64,000 nucleotides of DNA, taken from Paramecium sonneborni. Taxonomy: Eukaryota > Ciliophora > Oligohymenophorea > Peniculida > Parameciidae. Positions 34,747-47,471 of the stretch are shown piece after piece (position 1 is the stretch's first letter; each line of letters begins with the position of its first letter). The stretch covers positions 867,491 to 931,490 of the forward strand of contig CAJJDN010000007.1 in assembly GCA_905182985.1 (NCBI GenBank). The letters run 5' to 3'. The position numbers were made by a program, and so were the translations under genes. The notes beneath the pieces were generated by a model that did no database searches, was not told the origin of the DNA, and saw only the letters and a program-made list of their open reading frames with translations.

Positions 34747-36629
34747 ATGCCAAAAATTGAAAATACTACAGGGATGCCAATTAATTTGATAATAGATGAA
34801 TTAAAAAGTGATGATATCAGAAAAAGAATTCATTCAGTGAAACATTTAGATTTGATTGCTAGTACTATAGGTCCAGAAAGAACAAAAAATGAATTAATTC
34901 CTTTCATTTAAGGTAAATTGAAATATATTTTAGAATTGTTGGATGATGATGATGAAGTTTTGATTGAATTAGTAGAATCTTTATCTAAAAATTTTATTGA
35001 GCTTGTTGGTGGATAAGTTTAAGTTTTATTACCTACATTTGAAGCATTGTGTAGAGTTGAAGATGCTTCAGTTCGGGAGAAAGTATTAAATGCATAATAT
35101 AAGGCTGCTAATTAATTAAAGAAATGCTTTACATTGTTACCAGATTAAAAGAAGATTGAAGAATTATCAATGGGAATAATTAAGAGATTGAATGATAGCG
35201 ATTATTATTTGGCTAAGAATGCAGTTGTTATATTGATTCCAGCAGTTATTAATTAAGTTTCATAAAACAATTAGAATGATTTGATTAATATCATAGTCAA
35301 AATATCTTAAGATCAAATTCCATAAGTTAGAAAATTTTCATCAATGTATTTTTAAGTATTTTGTTACATAATTAAAGGATTTAGTTAAACATTATCCTAT
35401 AGTAAATGATGCCTTTATTTAAAATACTTTAAATTCATTTATTAAAGATGAATAAGATTTTATTAGAATGTATATTGTTGATGCATTGATTTCTTTAAGC
35501 AAAACTCCATTTTTTTTAAAACAATAAAACTTTGTTATGAATATGTTTAAATAATTGGCTGAAGATTAATCATGGAGAGTAAGATATTATTTTTGTGAAA
35601 AATTAGCTGATGTATTTTATTATTATTATTTTTATTAGATTGGAGATTCAGTAGGAAAAGAAGGTTATCGCAAGAATTTTTAAAATTACCATTTAAAGTT
35701 TTTGTAAGATAATGAACCTGAAATGAAATCTATTGCAGCTTTGAAGATTGAAAGAGTAAGTTCTTTTATGGAAGCAGAAGAAATTATGAATAAATTAGTT
35801 CCACTTCTAAAAACAATTTAATAGGATTAAAATTCATTTGTAAGAAGTATAATTTTTTAATACTATTTATTAGATTCCTTAGCTTCTTCTGTCTTAGCAT
35901 TATCACCAATAATTGGTAAAAAAAATACAAGTGAATAAATTTTACCTATTTTCTTAAATTTACTTAAAGATTAAGATTCGGAAGTTAGGATTACTTTATT
36001 CAAAAAATTAAGTCTTATCACTAATGTATTAGGTGTTGATTCGTTATCATAAAGTGTTATTCCAGCATTGACAGAATTAGCTTAAGATAAGAATTGGAGG
36101 ATAAGAGCATCAACAATAGAAGTGTTAAGTTTCTTTGCCAGAGCAATAGGTCCAGAATTCTTATCAGATAAAGTGTTGAAATTACTCTTAGATTGGTTAG
36201 GTGATAAAGTGTATTCTGTGAGATAAACAGCTATTTAATAAACTGCTTAATTGATATAAATTCTTGGAATTGCTTGGGCTGATAGAAATTTGTTAACTAA
36301 AATTTGGAGTTTTTAATCTATTCAAAATTATCTTCATAGATTGACAGTTCTATTTACAATAAATGTATGAGTGATTTTATAATTATTAGCAAATAGCATC
36401 CTCATTAAACAATGATTATATATTGAAAACTATCCTTCCTCTTTTATAACAAATGTCAAAGGACTCTGTTGCAAATATTAGAAGCAATGTTTGCAAGACA
36501 TCAATCTTATTAGCGAAAGAGAAAGGTGGAAATATATTTGATCCATTAAAAAAAGTCTTATAATCTCTTTGTGATGATTAGGATCCAGAGGTTAAATACT
36601 AAGCAAAAAGTGCATTAGAGTCATTATGA
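34747..36629 (+). CDS. PP2A scaffold (structural A / PR65) subunit, HEAT repeats
   Basis: Five exons give 595 residues, matching the ~590 of PR65. HEAT repeats run throughout: DDIRKRIHSVKHLDLIASTI then GPERTKNELIPFIQ, DDDDEVLIELVESL, EDASVREKVLNAQYK, WRVRYYFCEKLADIG, WRIRASTIEVLSFFARAIG then PEFLSDKVLKLLLDWLGDKV, and RSNVCKTSILLAKEKG. The A subunit is the scaffold that holds the PP2A catalytic and regulatory subunits. Introns of 21, 22, 27 and 25 nt give an exact multiple of three; the second (near 35355) ends AAG. The neighbouring PP1-docking protein may be coincidental. Confidence 0.93.
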
Positions 36630-36893
36630 ATTTTATAATGATTAATATATTTATGAAATAACAAATAAATAATTCTGATTTTTAGAGAATCTAAATATTA
36701 TATCTAAAATAAATAGAATATTTAGAATATCTAAAATATTTATAATATTTAAATATAATAAAAATAATCTTTAGAATATAATTTTTTATAAATAATATAT
36801 CTATAAAATGTAGAGTATTAGATTTAAATATAATAATAATAATAATTTAAAATATTGTTACTATTAATGTATTTTATATTTAATGATTCATTC
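36630..36893. other. AT-only low-complexity spacer
   Basis: Repeated variants of ATCTAAAATATTTA / GAATATTTAGAATATC, partly palindromic, fill this 264 bp convergent gap. It is probably simple sequence plus the two 3' ends. Confidence 0.5.
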
Positions 36894-38324
36894 TCAATAT
36901 TATTTTTGAATACTGCTACTTCCAACAGTTGATCTTGTTACAGTTCTCTTTTCAACAACTACTTCCTAAAAATATTAAATATTAAAATGAATACTTTCTT
37001 TTATTATTTCTAAAGTGCTTCTAATTCTGCTTATGCCATCATCAATTATTCCTAACATTCATTATAATCATGATTAATCTTAATGAATTTCTATTTCCAA
37101 ACTTCAATTTCAGAACTTAAGAAAGTAACCTTTTCTTAAACCACAGTAGTTCCTTATTCTTCCAAATATTGAATTCTTAAATGTAATTCATCAATTTCAT
37201 GATCCTTATTGGCCAACAATTATCTATACTTTTCAATTTCAGTTTTTAATCTCAAAATTTCTTACTCTAAATCACTAATTTAGAATCTATATTAATTAAT
37301 TTTTGCACTATATTCTTTATCGCTAAGTGCTATTTAACTTCTTAAATCTTCACATTCTGCAGTTCTTTAATATAATAGATTCTTCAAATTATCAACTTCT
37401 AATTCCAACTCTCTAATTCTAGTTTATGCATCTCTACTCTCATTAGCTGCAGATCTTAATTCTATGGAAGTAACTCTATATTTTTCTAATTCATTATCTC
37501 TTTATTAAATAATCAATCTTAATGAACTTAGTTCCATTTCTAATTGACTATTTGCATCCTACATATCTTAAATCTAATTTCTTAATATAGCTAATTCTTA
37601 GTCTTTGCTTCTGCATTGATTCTTCCAATTAGTAAGTTCTGTTTCTAATTATCTATATCTAGTTTCACTTGAACTTGAACTTGTTTTAAGGAGTAAAAGT
37701 TCTTAATCTTTTTATTTTAATTAAGAATTCAAATTTCCATTTTGCATCTACAATTCAGATAATTATCTTCTTAAAACACTTACTTCTTATTAATTACTTA
37801 ATCTTAATCTATTCAATTCATTTTCTAATTATGAAATAGATTCAGTATCCTTTACTATCTTTTCCTTTTCAATCACTTTCTCAACTATTTTTGTTTCTAA
37901 TTATCTAGCTTCAAGTTCTGTTATAACTGATTATAGATATTCACATTCTAATCTCCAAGGTGCTTCTATTTCTTCTCTATTTACAACTACTATTTGCATA
38001 TGTAATGGTGATGCTTAACAAGGATTACATGGCTAACATTAAATTAATTATCTTTACATTTATTGTAGGATAATTTGTCACTTGAGCGGTTACAAAATTA
38101 TTAGGAAATTAAACTCCTTATTGATTAAATGCTTAATTTCTACCATCAAATACAAATTCATCTTATTATACTTATTGATTTACAAAAGGAACCTATCATT
38201 TTTAATTATTTTATTTTACTTATTACACTCCACTTGTATAAACAAATTGTTAAGAAATAGGTCTAGTTTATTAATATTCATTTCGCAATGTTTCTTATTG
38301 ATCAAGCCTTTATTAATTTAACAT
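36894..38324 (-). CDS. Coiled-coil protein, family with IE-PWR and WKQKF motifs, member 1
   Basis: Four exons (introns 27, 25 and 29 nt) encode 449 residues exactly. The N-terminal ~95 residues are Gln-rich, then a short Cys/Pro segment (NPCNPCQASPLHMQIVVV) leads into EEIEAPWRLECEYLQS. A ~270-residue continuous coiled coil follows. Near the end is SEIEVWKQKFIKINHDYNEC then QEQLMMAQAELEAL, and a basic Thr/Ser tail (EKRTVTRSTVGSSS). The same two signature blocks recur at 41204-42860, and the first at 54207-54827. Function unknown; a cytoskeletal filament or basal-body structure is plausible. The upstream exons explain an apparent plus-strand ORF here. Confidence 0.75.
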
Positions 38325-38582
38325 TAGATATTAAATTATTAATTTTTATTTACCTTAATTTTATTTTATATTTCTTAATACCAATTGGTAACTCATTATT
38401 ATTTTAGATTCATATAAACTCTTTATAAAATATTAAATCAATTTTATCTCAAAATTTAAATAATTTTTCATTCATTACTTAGATTTTTATTATTCATAAA
38501 TCAAAGAATTATGCGGGGTTACAAAATCTGATTTCCATCATTAAAATAGCCATTATAAATATATTAGTATAAAATATTATAA

Positions 38583-39200
38583 TCATTATTTAATTCTAAT
38601 TTCTTCTAATATTTAAATTTATTTGATTAGGTCTTATTTCTCATTTATCTGTTTTTACAATTCATCTCTATAAGATTTCAATAATATTGAAGATCTTTAA
38701 ATTATGCTTTATAGTTGCGATATTGTTTATCTCTCTTTTTCTCTGTTAGAAGTAACATTTATAGAGTCAAAAGATTTTTTTTGTATTTGGTCTTTAGTGT
38801 TGTTTCTCATCCTTGGCTTAATACTGCTTGATGTAGTTGAATTTAATGAAGGAGTACGTATATCTGGTTTAAAAAGTATTTATGTAGATAATTAATTAGG
38901 AGTAGGAGTATATCCATTCAAATATTGTTAAGAAAAACTATCTTAAATTTGAAGTTATTGTTAAGATTTCTATTGAACTAACTTTAAATAAGGACTTGAT
39001 TTTAACAATTATTGTAAACCTTAAGTTATAATCTGTTTTTTGTGATTTTATTTAACTGTAATAGGAGTAATTAAATCTGCTTAAGAATAATTAATCCTTC
39101 TATGGAGAGTGCTTTATATCTGTTTTTGTATCTCTGGACTGATTGTTGATTTGCGTTATTGATTTAAATATGGTTATTCTGATTTTAATAAAGAGTTCAT
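38583..39200 (-). CDS. Ser/Gln-rich protein with C-terminal coiled coil
   Basis: An intronless frame of 205 residues. It begins MNSLLKSEQPYLNQQRKST, is rich in Gln, Ser and Thr with several Ser/Thr-Pro sites (NGYTPTPNQ, DIRTPSLNSTTSSS), and ends in a short coiled coil (YRDELQKQINEKQDLIKQ). No recognised domain. It lies between two paralogous coiled-coil genes on the same strand, so a shared structure is possible but unproven. Confidence 0.7.
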
Positions 39201-39464
39201 CCTAATTTAATATATATTATTAATAACAGGTTTAATCTGTTTCAGTATTTTTGATAATCATTTAGTTTTATTTTTGAAACAATATTCAAATATGTGAAAA
39301 TTATCATAATCTAAATTTAATTTGATAACATAGGTAAGAAGCATGCTATTTAATTAATATAGTTATTATTTCATGATTACATCTGATGGAGATATTAATT
39401 ATTTTATAACTATCAAAAGTTCAAATAATTATAATATATAAAATTCAATATTTTATTAAAACAT

Positions 39465-41093
39465 ATGCCTCGTTCAAGTAAAGTGTCAAACAGATCCTTT
39501 TCACATGGAAAACAAGGATAATTAAATGAACCTATTATTATTACATTACAAAAGGAGATTGATAATTACACTAGGAAAGTAGAAATTGAAAGAAGGTTTC
39601 ATTTAACAGATTTATTATTTTAGAAAACTTTTTAATTTAGAACAATAACACAGATAACTCTAAGAAGAAGTTAAAAATAAAATATAATCAGTGAAAAAAT
39701 TGAAAATGGATTCCATAAAAAAAGTTTTAAACAAAGATCAGGCAGAATCAAAAAGTCTATAATTTTAAATTGATTAAGTAAAAAAGTTATATTAATTTAG
39801 TTTGATAAAAAATTATGTAAATCTGTTGCAAATATTGAAATTATGAAATAAAATATTGATATAATAAGAAAAGAACGCAATTAACTATTATAAGCAATGA
39901 AAGAAATTGAATAGTCTCATGAATAAATTCATAATAAATTAAAATCCACACAAAAAGAGGCTAAAGAAAAGGTTCAAGATGCTTGTAATATATAGAAATA
40001 TAAATAGAAATTACCTAATAATAAATGTTTGATTTGAAAACAAAGAATGAAATTGACAAAAGTGAATTTTAAGAAAAGTTTGATAAACTAAAAGCTGAAT
40101 TAAAAGAGAAATAGGATAAATAAAATGAAAAAGATAAAATATCAAAAACCAATAGACTCAAAACAGTAAATTATTCTACATTTGATACAGGAACTTTATT
40201 AAAAAGAAGATTATAAAGGATTATTGCAAATAATAAAGAAAAAGTTAAAATGATAGATACTTATCAAAGAAATATGAGAATTATAGATGAAGCATTTAAC
40301 TAAATTAAAGAAGCTACTGGATTAACTGATATAGAAGAAATAAAAAATAACTTTATAAAGAGTGAAGAGTAGAATTATTCTTTGTGGACATATGTAGATG
40401 TTCTAAATTAAGAAACAGATGCTTTAGAAGATGCTAATGAAGAATTGAAAGAAAAATGTGAATTATAAGAAAAAGAAAATATAGAGAGGTAGAGAATTTT
40501 ATAAGCAACTCCAGATGGTGAAAGAAAGAGAAAATAAATATAAAAGATAATTGATTAAAAGTAAAAATTGTAAACTATCAAAGGTAAAATGAGATTGATC
40601 AATTTACTAATAAATTATCTTAAATTTAACCAATTATAGAAAATATATTACAAAAAATGATTAAAACTAAGTTTAACTTGGATCCAACTAGAGCTTATAC
40701 ATTCTAAGGTGGATTTCAATTAAATGAATCTAATATTGATCAATATTTAGGTAAATATTTTATCAATTTATTTATAGCCGAATTGGAAGGCTATATAAAT
40801 ATGTTAGTATTATTTAAATCAAATAAAAATACAATAGAAGACAAATAAAAAAAATTTATTACTGGTTTATTATTAGAAGAAATACCAACTAAAGAATTTA
40901 AATCTAAATAGTTAAATTAATCATCTGTTTTACCATCATAGGGAAATGAAGAAGGTTAAGACTTCTAAAAGTTTCTAAATTATAATGAATTTCATGAAAT
41001 GGCTAAATAAGCTCTAAAAGAAGTTGATGGTTAAAGTATTTAATTGTATTATTTCATATAGATTTTGCATCAACAAAGAAGAATAAAAAATGA
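39465..41093 (+). CDS. Outer dynein arm docking-complex coiled-coil protein (ODAD1/CCDC114-like)
   Basis: About 517 residues, almost all coiled coil. The pattern matches the docking-complex family: NLEQQHRQLQEEVKNKI near the start, then FDKKLCKSVANIEIMKQNID, IIRKERNQLLQAMKEIEQ, later TLLKRRLQRIIANNKEKV and AFNQIKEATGLTDIEEI. These proteins fix outer dynein arms to the doublet microtubules of cilia. Introns of 23, 27 and 26 nt, the last at 41036-41061. One-base breaks at the T run ~39628-39633 (extra T), ~40022 and ~40561 (missing A) are needed to keep frame. With them the length is exactly 518 codons, so I take them as sequencing errors. Confidence 0.75.
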
Positions 41094-41203
41094 ATTTTTC
41101 TATACAATTTATAAATATAACATATATGTTAACTCTAATATATATAAATATCACATCATAAGGGGTTTTTAAATGTTTTACATTTTTTCAATATCACTTT
41201 AAA

Positions 41204-42860
41204 TCAAACTGTTGGATGTGTATTCAGAATTCTTTTATAAAAGATAATATTTACATTTTGTATAGAGCGTGAACTATTTTACTTAATGACTGTTGTTTAA
41301 GTTATTATTTTTTATTAACTTGACTGTTTAATTAATGATTCATATTCTGCTTCTTTAACCATTAATTTCTCTTAACAAGCATGATAAATATCATTCAATT
41401 CCTTAAACTTTTGTTTCCAAATTTTTGCTTCTTCCTCAAAGGTTTAAACTGATTGAGTTGTTGTAATTTCTTCGCTTAATTAATCAACTTATTAGTAGAG
41501 TTCATTTAATTCCATTTATAATTTTGAAATAATGTCATCTTTTTCATTACATAAATTATGGATATTTTATTATTCAATATTGAGTTGATTGATTTCAATT
41601 CTCAATTTTTCTATCAAATCATCTCTTTAATTCAAATTTAATTATTAGCTGTTTATTGTTTACTAAAAAGAATTCAGTTTAATTTATAACTCAGATATTG
41701 TTTATTATGAAGCATTTTTACCAGATTCTAATTATAAATATAATAATTACAAGCTTCAAAGTTATATTATTCAAGTGAAGATTACAATTATTATTTTAAT
41801 TGTATTATGATTTCTTCTTTACTATTTAAAATAGTTAAATTATTTTGAATTTCTGATTTTAATTCTAAGTTTTCAAACTTATATTACTCCATGATTTCTT
41901 AAGTTGATTTCAAATCGAATTATAAATTAGATATAGTTTATTGAAGAGTTGTAATTTTTATTTGCAACTCTGATATTAAAAGGTTAGAAGCATTATTATT
42001 TTGTTCTAAAATTAATAATAAAATATTACTGCTTTCAAATTCTATTTGTTCTTTTGAATTTAACAATTACTATTTCAATATTATAATTTCTCTTTCTCTT
42101 TCTTCTAAAAGAGTTTTTACTCTAAAGAGTTCAGTTTATAAGTCTATAATAGTTTAAGTATCATTGTTGTTTGAAGCCCTTAATTCATAGTTTTCTGGTT
42201 CTACAATGACTTAATTTTTAGATTCAAGGATTTGTTCAATTCCTTTCAATCTTTTACTCCACATTTCTTCGAACTTTATAAGGTCAACTACTTTTATTGG
42301 ATTTTCAATAATAGTTTATTAATAAACTGGTTCTACGTGTTGCATATAAACTGGAGGGTAGTATTCAACGAAAGCAGGTTTTGTACTTGAAAAACTTTTG
42401 TTAGATTTATGAGATAATGGTCCTTGTGGAGATGTATTCATATAATTTCTTAATGATCTTGGAGCCTCTATTCTTATTTACTAAGATTATTGGACAGGCT
42501 ATTACTAAGGTGGTATAATAATATTTCCAACTGACACTTGGGTTTCAGCCTTAAATTTCATATTATTTGTACTTATTAATTAATTGATCTAGTTGATACT
42601 TAATTAGCTGCCACTGATCTAACTTGTTGAAATGACTACTAAGTAACTGTGTTTTATTATTGAATTGTGCTCTATACTTATAAGGTTTAAGACTAATTTT
42701 ACTAATAATTTAATTACTGTACCTATTGATAAGTAGAGCTTAATTGCTATTAATTTGAAAATTAAGTTAGCTATTAAGTATTTTGCTTCACATCTTGGGA
42801 CATTCTAGATTATCCAACAATGTATGACCCTTTTTATTTTAATGGGGATTAGTTAAACAT
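41204..42860 (-). CDS. Coiled-coil protein, family with IE-PWR and WKQKF motifs, member 2
   Basis: Three exons. Exon 1 (MFNQSPLKQKGSYIVGQSRM ...) is extremely Gln-rich. A 23 nt intron (42550-42572) ending AAG joins it to ETQVSVGNIIIPPQQQP. The block QQIRIEAPRSLRN corresponds to IEAPWR in member 1. A long coiled coil follows, and the C-terminal EEEAKIWKQKFKELNDIYHA then CQEKLMVKEAEYESL is clearly related to member 1. A second intron is 41728-41750. An internal ATG (MKFKAE) is not the start, because it lies inside the first intron. Function unknown. Confidence 0.75.
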
Positions 42861-43848
42861 GGATGTGGTTAAATAAAATTTATTTATTATTTAAACTTCA
42901 TCTCCCCTCTAATTTATAAATAAACATTCAGTTTTTTCAAGTTAACTTTATTATACATTAACAATATAAATCTCAATTAAAAATGGTAAAATATGCTCAA
43001 AAATTGGACCATCTACAATATCATTTGATTTTTGTTTAAATATTAGGATTTTTTAATAAGAAAAAAATCCAAATAGTCGAAATTCTGGCATTTACATTTT
43101 AAGAAATTTTCCTAATTTAAAAAAAAATAAGAACTAAAAATTATAACTTATTTAATGCTTCAAATAAATAAGGAAACTTAAATTTTCTTATAAGTTAAAT
43201 ATTGATAATTAATAATATATAAGCCAAAGTTATTAATGATTAAGAGTTTTATTGTTTATTAAAAAAATAAGGTTTTCTAAAATATACATTATTTTGTACC
43301 AAATAATTTAAAATATTTCTATAAAAAAGGTGGTATGAATATATAATTTGTCTATAAAGTGTTGTTTTGATATGATATCGCAGAAGATAACTCATAATTT
43401 TTAGTAAAAATTAAATTAATTTTACCATTTTTTATTCATTTTTACTCAAAATTGGAGTAAAAAAAGAAACCATGCGGATTTTTCATTTTTTAACTTTAAA
43501 ATAATAGCCTTTTATATCCAAATTTCAGAATGAACTTGAATTGTAAATATAATAAATAATATGCTTAGATGCAAAATTGTATTGATATTTTAAAAATTCA
43601 AAAACTAAAAACTAGACAAAGTAGATATCATATATATAAATACTATGAAATAACTTCAATATTGAAATGCATTTAAACGAAACCAAACCATTTTTTAGGA
43701 TTAGCTTCTTTAAAAAACAATTTTTTATTTCACATTTACATAGATTTATATTAAATATTGTTCATTTTATCGATATAAATTATATAATATATAATTCTTC
43801 TTAAAAAAAGAGTTGAAATTAATTTTTTGAATCTTCAATAAGAATAAT
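42861..43848. other. Intergenic interval, ~1 kb
   Basis: AT-rich with no supported coding frame. It separates two divergent genes, so both promoters lie here. A run of ACTAAAAACT-like words near 43600 and scattered TATAAA-like words are not distinctive at this base composition. Confidence 0.5.
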
Positions 43849-44002
43849 ATGGCATAAAATAGTAAGATTAATTTGAAATAAAGATTTTGGTAATAATAGT
43901 AATGTTTTCAAAGAAATAGTTGAGGAGCAAATAAAAAATATTAAAGATAGAAAACATTTTGGTAATAGGTTAGAATTGAATAAAACAGTTGACGATGATT
44001 GA
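43849..44002 (+). CDS. Very small protein (43 residues) with one intron
   Basis: ATG GCA TAA AAT joins across a 22 nt intron (43862-43883, ending AAG) to give MAQNNFGNNSNVFKEIVEEQ then IKNIKDRKHFGNRLELNKT and a short acidic tail, ending TGA. The splice converts three broken frames into one well-formed frame with clear amphipathic helix character. The gene sits 118 bp upstream of UBC13 on the same strand. I do not recognise it. It could also be a leader exon of something larger. Confidence 0.45.
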
Positions 44003-44120
44003 AAATTTATATAAATAAAGAAAATTTTTCTCAAAAAATTTTAGGTTGTGTTTATATAAATGTAGAAAATGATTATATTTATCACTAAAAATTAAATTTT
44101 ATATCTAATTTCTAAAAGAA

Positions 44121-44627
<507 letters not shown>

Positions 44628-44832
44628 TAAGTATGATTTATTGGAATATAAATATATATTTGATATTCTTTAATTAAATTGAACATAATCAAAATTAATT
44701 AATTTATATAATATTATAAACAAATAATAATTCAATAATATAAGTTAATTATTGGAGGAATTTCATTCATTATTAAATTTATTGAATATGAATTCTTAAA
44801 ATTTCCTTCAGACAGCAATTACTAGATTCAAA

Positions 44833-46365
44833 ATGGCTGCTATAAATGAAAGAGTAAATTCAGATTAAGTTGTTACGATTTTACAAAGTTTAAATTATAA
44901 TCAGTCATAGATTAATTCAATTGTTTCGTAAATCAAATCAGAAATAGGTATCAGGGTTATCTAAATAGACATTAATTAGTTTTAATAATTGCTCTAACCT
45001 ATAGAATAAGAAATTCCAATTTAAAAGCTTACATCCGAATAAATCTATGCAATATATGCAGAATTTCGATAAGCCTTGCATTTTTAGAACATAGAAAAAG
45101 TGAAATAAATATTAAGTATGCAAAATAATTTTATTTTATTTAGCTACTTATTAAAAGGATATTGATTTGGTGAATCGAATTGATCCATAGACTCGATAAA
45201 TCTCAACATTTATAGCAATATAAGGTTAAGATGAAGATGTTTCATTGCAATTATTAAAATACTTATGTGAATTAGGAGCAAATATTAATTATAAAGATAA
45301 TCTAAAATAATCCATCCTTTTTTATGTTTGTCGAGATGGAAGAACAAAATTATTTGATTATTTAGTATCATAAGGAATCAATATATCTGATACAGATTCA
45401 TATGGACAAACTCCTTTGTTTTATTCTTCTAGAGAAAATAGAGTAGATATTATAGCTAGGTGATTCTCAATTTTAATTCTTTAGATTTATTAAATTAGGC
45501 TCAGATGTAGCACATTTAGATACATTATCATGTTAAACAGCATTATTTTATGCAGCAAGTAAAGGACATTACGAAGCTTGTAAATTATTGATAGATGTAT
45601 AAATATGAATAAAATTAGGCGGGATGTCCTGTTAATCATTAAGATAATAAAAAGAAAACAGCTTTGTATTTTGCAAAGTAATCTTAGAAAAAAGAAGTTA
45701 TTGATTTGATTACTGCTAGTATGCAAAAATAAAAAGAAGATGTTCATTAAAAAAAGGAGGAAAGTGTTAAAGGAGGAGAGTAAAAATAGAATAAAAAAAA
45801 GCCAAAAGATGTTCCAAAATAGCAATATAAAATTTTACATACAGATGATAAGGGATAACAAAGAGAGTTAACAAATGAAGATTTTTAATAATTTTAAATT
45901 TAATATCCTGAAATTGCATCACTTATATTAAATGCAGATGATTTTATTGATGAAAATATGATAAACTAATCTAAAGAAGATGAAACTTGGGAAAAGTAGG
46001 CCAAAAAAATAATAGGTATAATTTTATTTATATTAAATAAAAGCATTAATATGGAAAGCAAAAGGTGCTTATTTTTTTCACAAGCCGGTTGATTAAAAAG
46101 AATTTCATATTACAGATTATTTTGATATTGTTAAAAAACCAATGGATTTTGGAACAATAAAAGTAAAAATAATTAAAATAAGTAGAATAAATTAAATGTG
46201 AATGCTTATAAAAACTTTAGAGAATTTCATGGAGACATGATATTAGTATTTGAAAATTGTGGATTATATAATGGAATTTAAAGTGCCATAGGATAAATTG
46301 GAGTTAACATTAAAAATGAATACTTGAACCTAATTGAATAGAACGGGTTAAATAAATATTTGTGA
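44833..46365 (+). CDS. Ankyrin-repeat and bromodomain fusion protein
   Basis: Six exons (five introns of 22-28 nt) give 468 residues exactly. Ankyrin repeats occupy ~120-280: DVSLQLLKYLCELGANINYK, DSYGQTPLFYSSRENRVDII, TLSCQTALFYAASKGHYEAC then KLLID. A Lys/Glu-rich linker follows, then a bromodomain: WKAKGAYFFHKPVDQKEFHI, FDIVKKPMDFGTIKNKLNVN and AYKNFREFHGDMILVFENCG, with the Asn expected to hold acetyl-lysine near LYNG. The protein should read histone acetylation and bind partners through ankyrin. One intron starts GTG (inside the ankyrin region) and one ends AAG. Nuclear, chromatin-associated by inference. Confidence 0.88.
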
Positions 46366-46439
46366 ATTATTTTTACATGTTTGATAAGAAAATTTTTAAG
46401 GGAAAATTATAAAAAATCAAAAATAGTTATTGAGTTTTT

Positions 46440-47135
46440 TCATGATGAGACTTTTAATTTTTTCCTTTCACAAATCAAATCAAAAAGAGACTTACTTTGA
46501 TAGGATCCTGGTCCAGGAATTTATTCATTAAAAGTTTGTTTTGGTCTATCTCCAATACCAAAACTTATCTTATTAAATCTTTAATTCAATGTTAAAGCTT
46601 CTTTAGGGTTATATGTAACAAATGAAGCCGATTATTAGGATAGAATCTATTTGTCTCTATAATCATATAAATAATAATACAATATTTTTCCATAGATGCT
46701 AAATTAAGGAGTTTTTGATTATAATTTATATTAATATTATCCTGGACCAGGAACTTATTATCGATCAATTTTAGTTAATTTATTTCCAAAAGTAAATGAT
46801 TTTGTACTTGAGAAAGTCTTCAATTCATAATCCCCAGGAGCAGGATTTAATTTATCTCTTCTTTCTAAATCCAAAGGTTTGATTAGTTTATTACCAAATC
46901 CAAAGGAAGTTGTTCTTTTAGTTTTTGTATCACTTAGCAATAACAATTTGGGTGTTGACTCTTTGGAAACAGATGGAAACCTTTTGGCTTTTGGAAAAGA
47001 ATGTTATTCATGAGTTTACAATAAAATGCTAGAGCTTAATTAATTAGGTTCACTGAATTAACCATTAATAATTCTATTGGTGCTTTTCATTTTAGATTGG
47101 GATAAACTTCGATTCTGAAATTTGGCACTATCCAT
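46440..47135 (-). CDS. SHIPPO-repeat (PGPxY) protein, ODF3/CIMAP-like
   Basis: Two exons (24 nt intron) encode 223 residues. Three Pro-Gly-Pro-type repeats are visible: PAPGDYELKTFSSTKSFTFG, PGPGQYQYKLQSKTPQFSIYG and PGPGSYQS, each followed by the F-x-x-G spacing of SHIPPO/STPGR repeats. Such proteins line the lumen of ciliary microtubules or other stable microtubules. The N-terminal ~85 residues are Ser-rich and unstructured. The frame is an exact multiple of three. Confidence 0.85.
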
Positions 47136-47471
47136 TAAAAGAATAATAATTTATTTATTATATATTTAAGTTAGATAATAAATATAAGTATACAAAAATA
47201 AATGATTACTTAAATAAAAATATTAAATTTAATTTATATATATTTACTAACTTATAATTAACACTGTCATTTCATCTAATTTCTTTCTTTAATCATTTCT
47301 CTTAATATATATTCTCTTTATATACTAATTCCATTAACTAATGCTATTTATATATTTATAATGAGATATCAACTAAGTTTTTTTTGTAACTTTCAATTCA
47401 TCTATTTTACTTTTAAACTCATTTATAGACTTTCATTATGTTTGTAAAAAAAATTATTTATTTTTAATTAA

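Noticed and set aside
36630..36893. Possible centromere-like or satellite repeat
   Set aside because: Only short degenerate AT words with no regular period. Consistent with simple sequence in an AT-rich spacer.
38082..38321. 79-residue plus ORF
   Set aside because: Antisense to the first exons of the coiled-coil gene at 36894-38324.
42550..42572. Start codon MKFKAE for coiled-coil member 2
   Set aside because: The ATG falls inside a 23-nt intron. Splicing adds a 96-codon Gln-rich exon that begins with its own ATG.
45490..45825. 111-residue hydrophobic minus-strand ORF
   Set aside because: Antisense of the Lys-rich linker of the ankyrin-bromodomain gene. Leu/Phe-rich composition is what the reverse complement of AAA/GAA codons gives.
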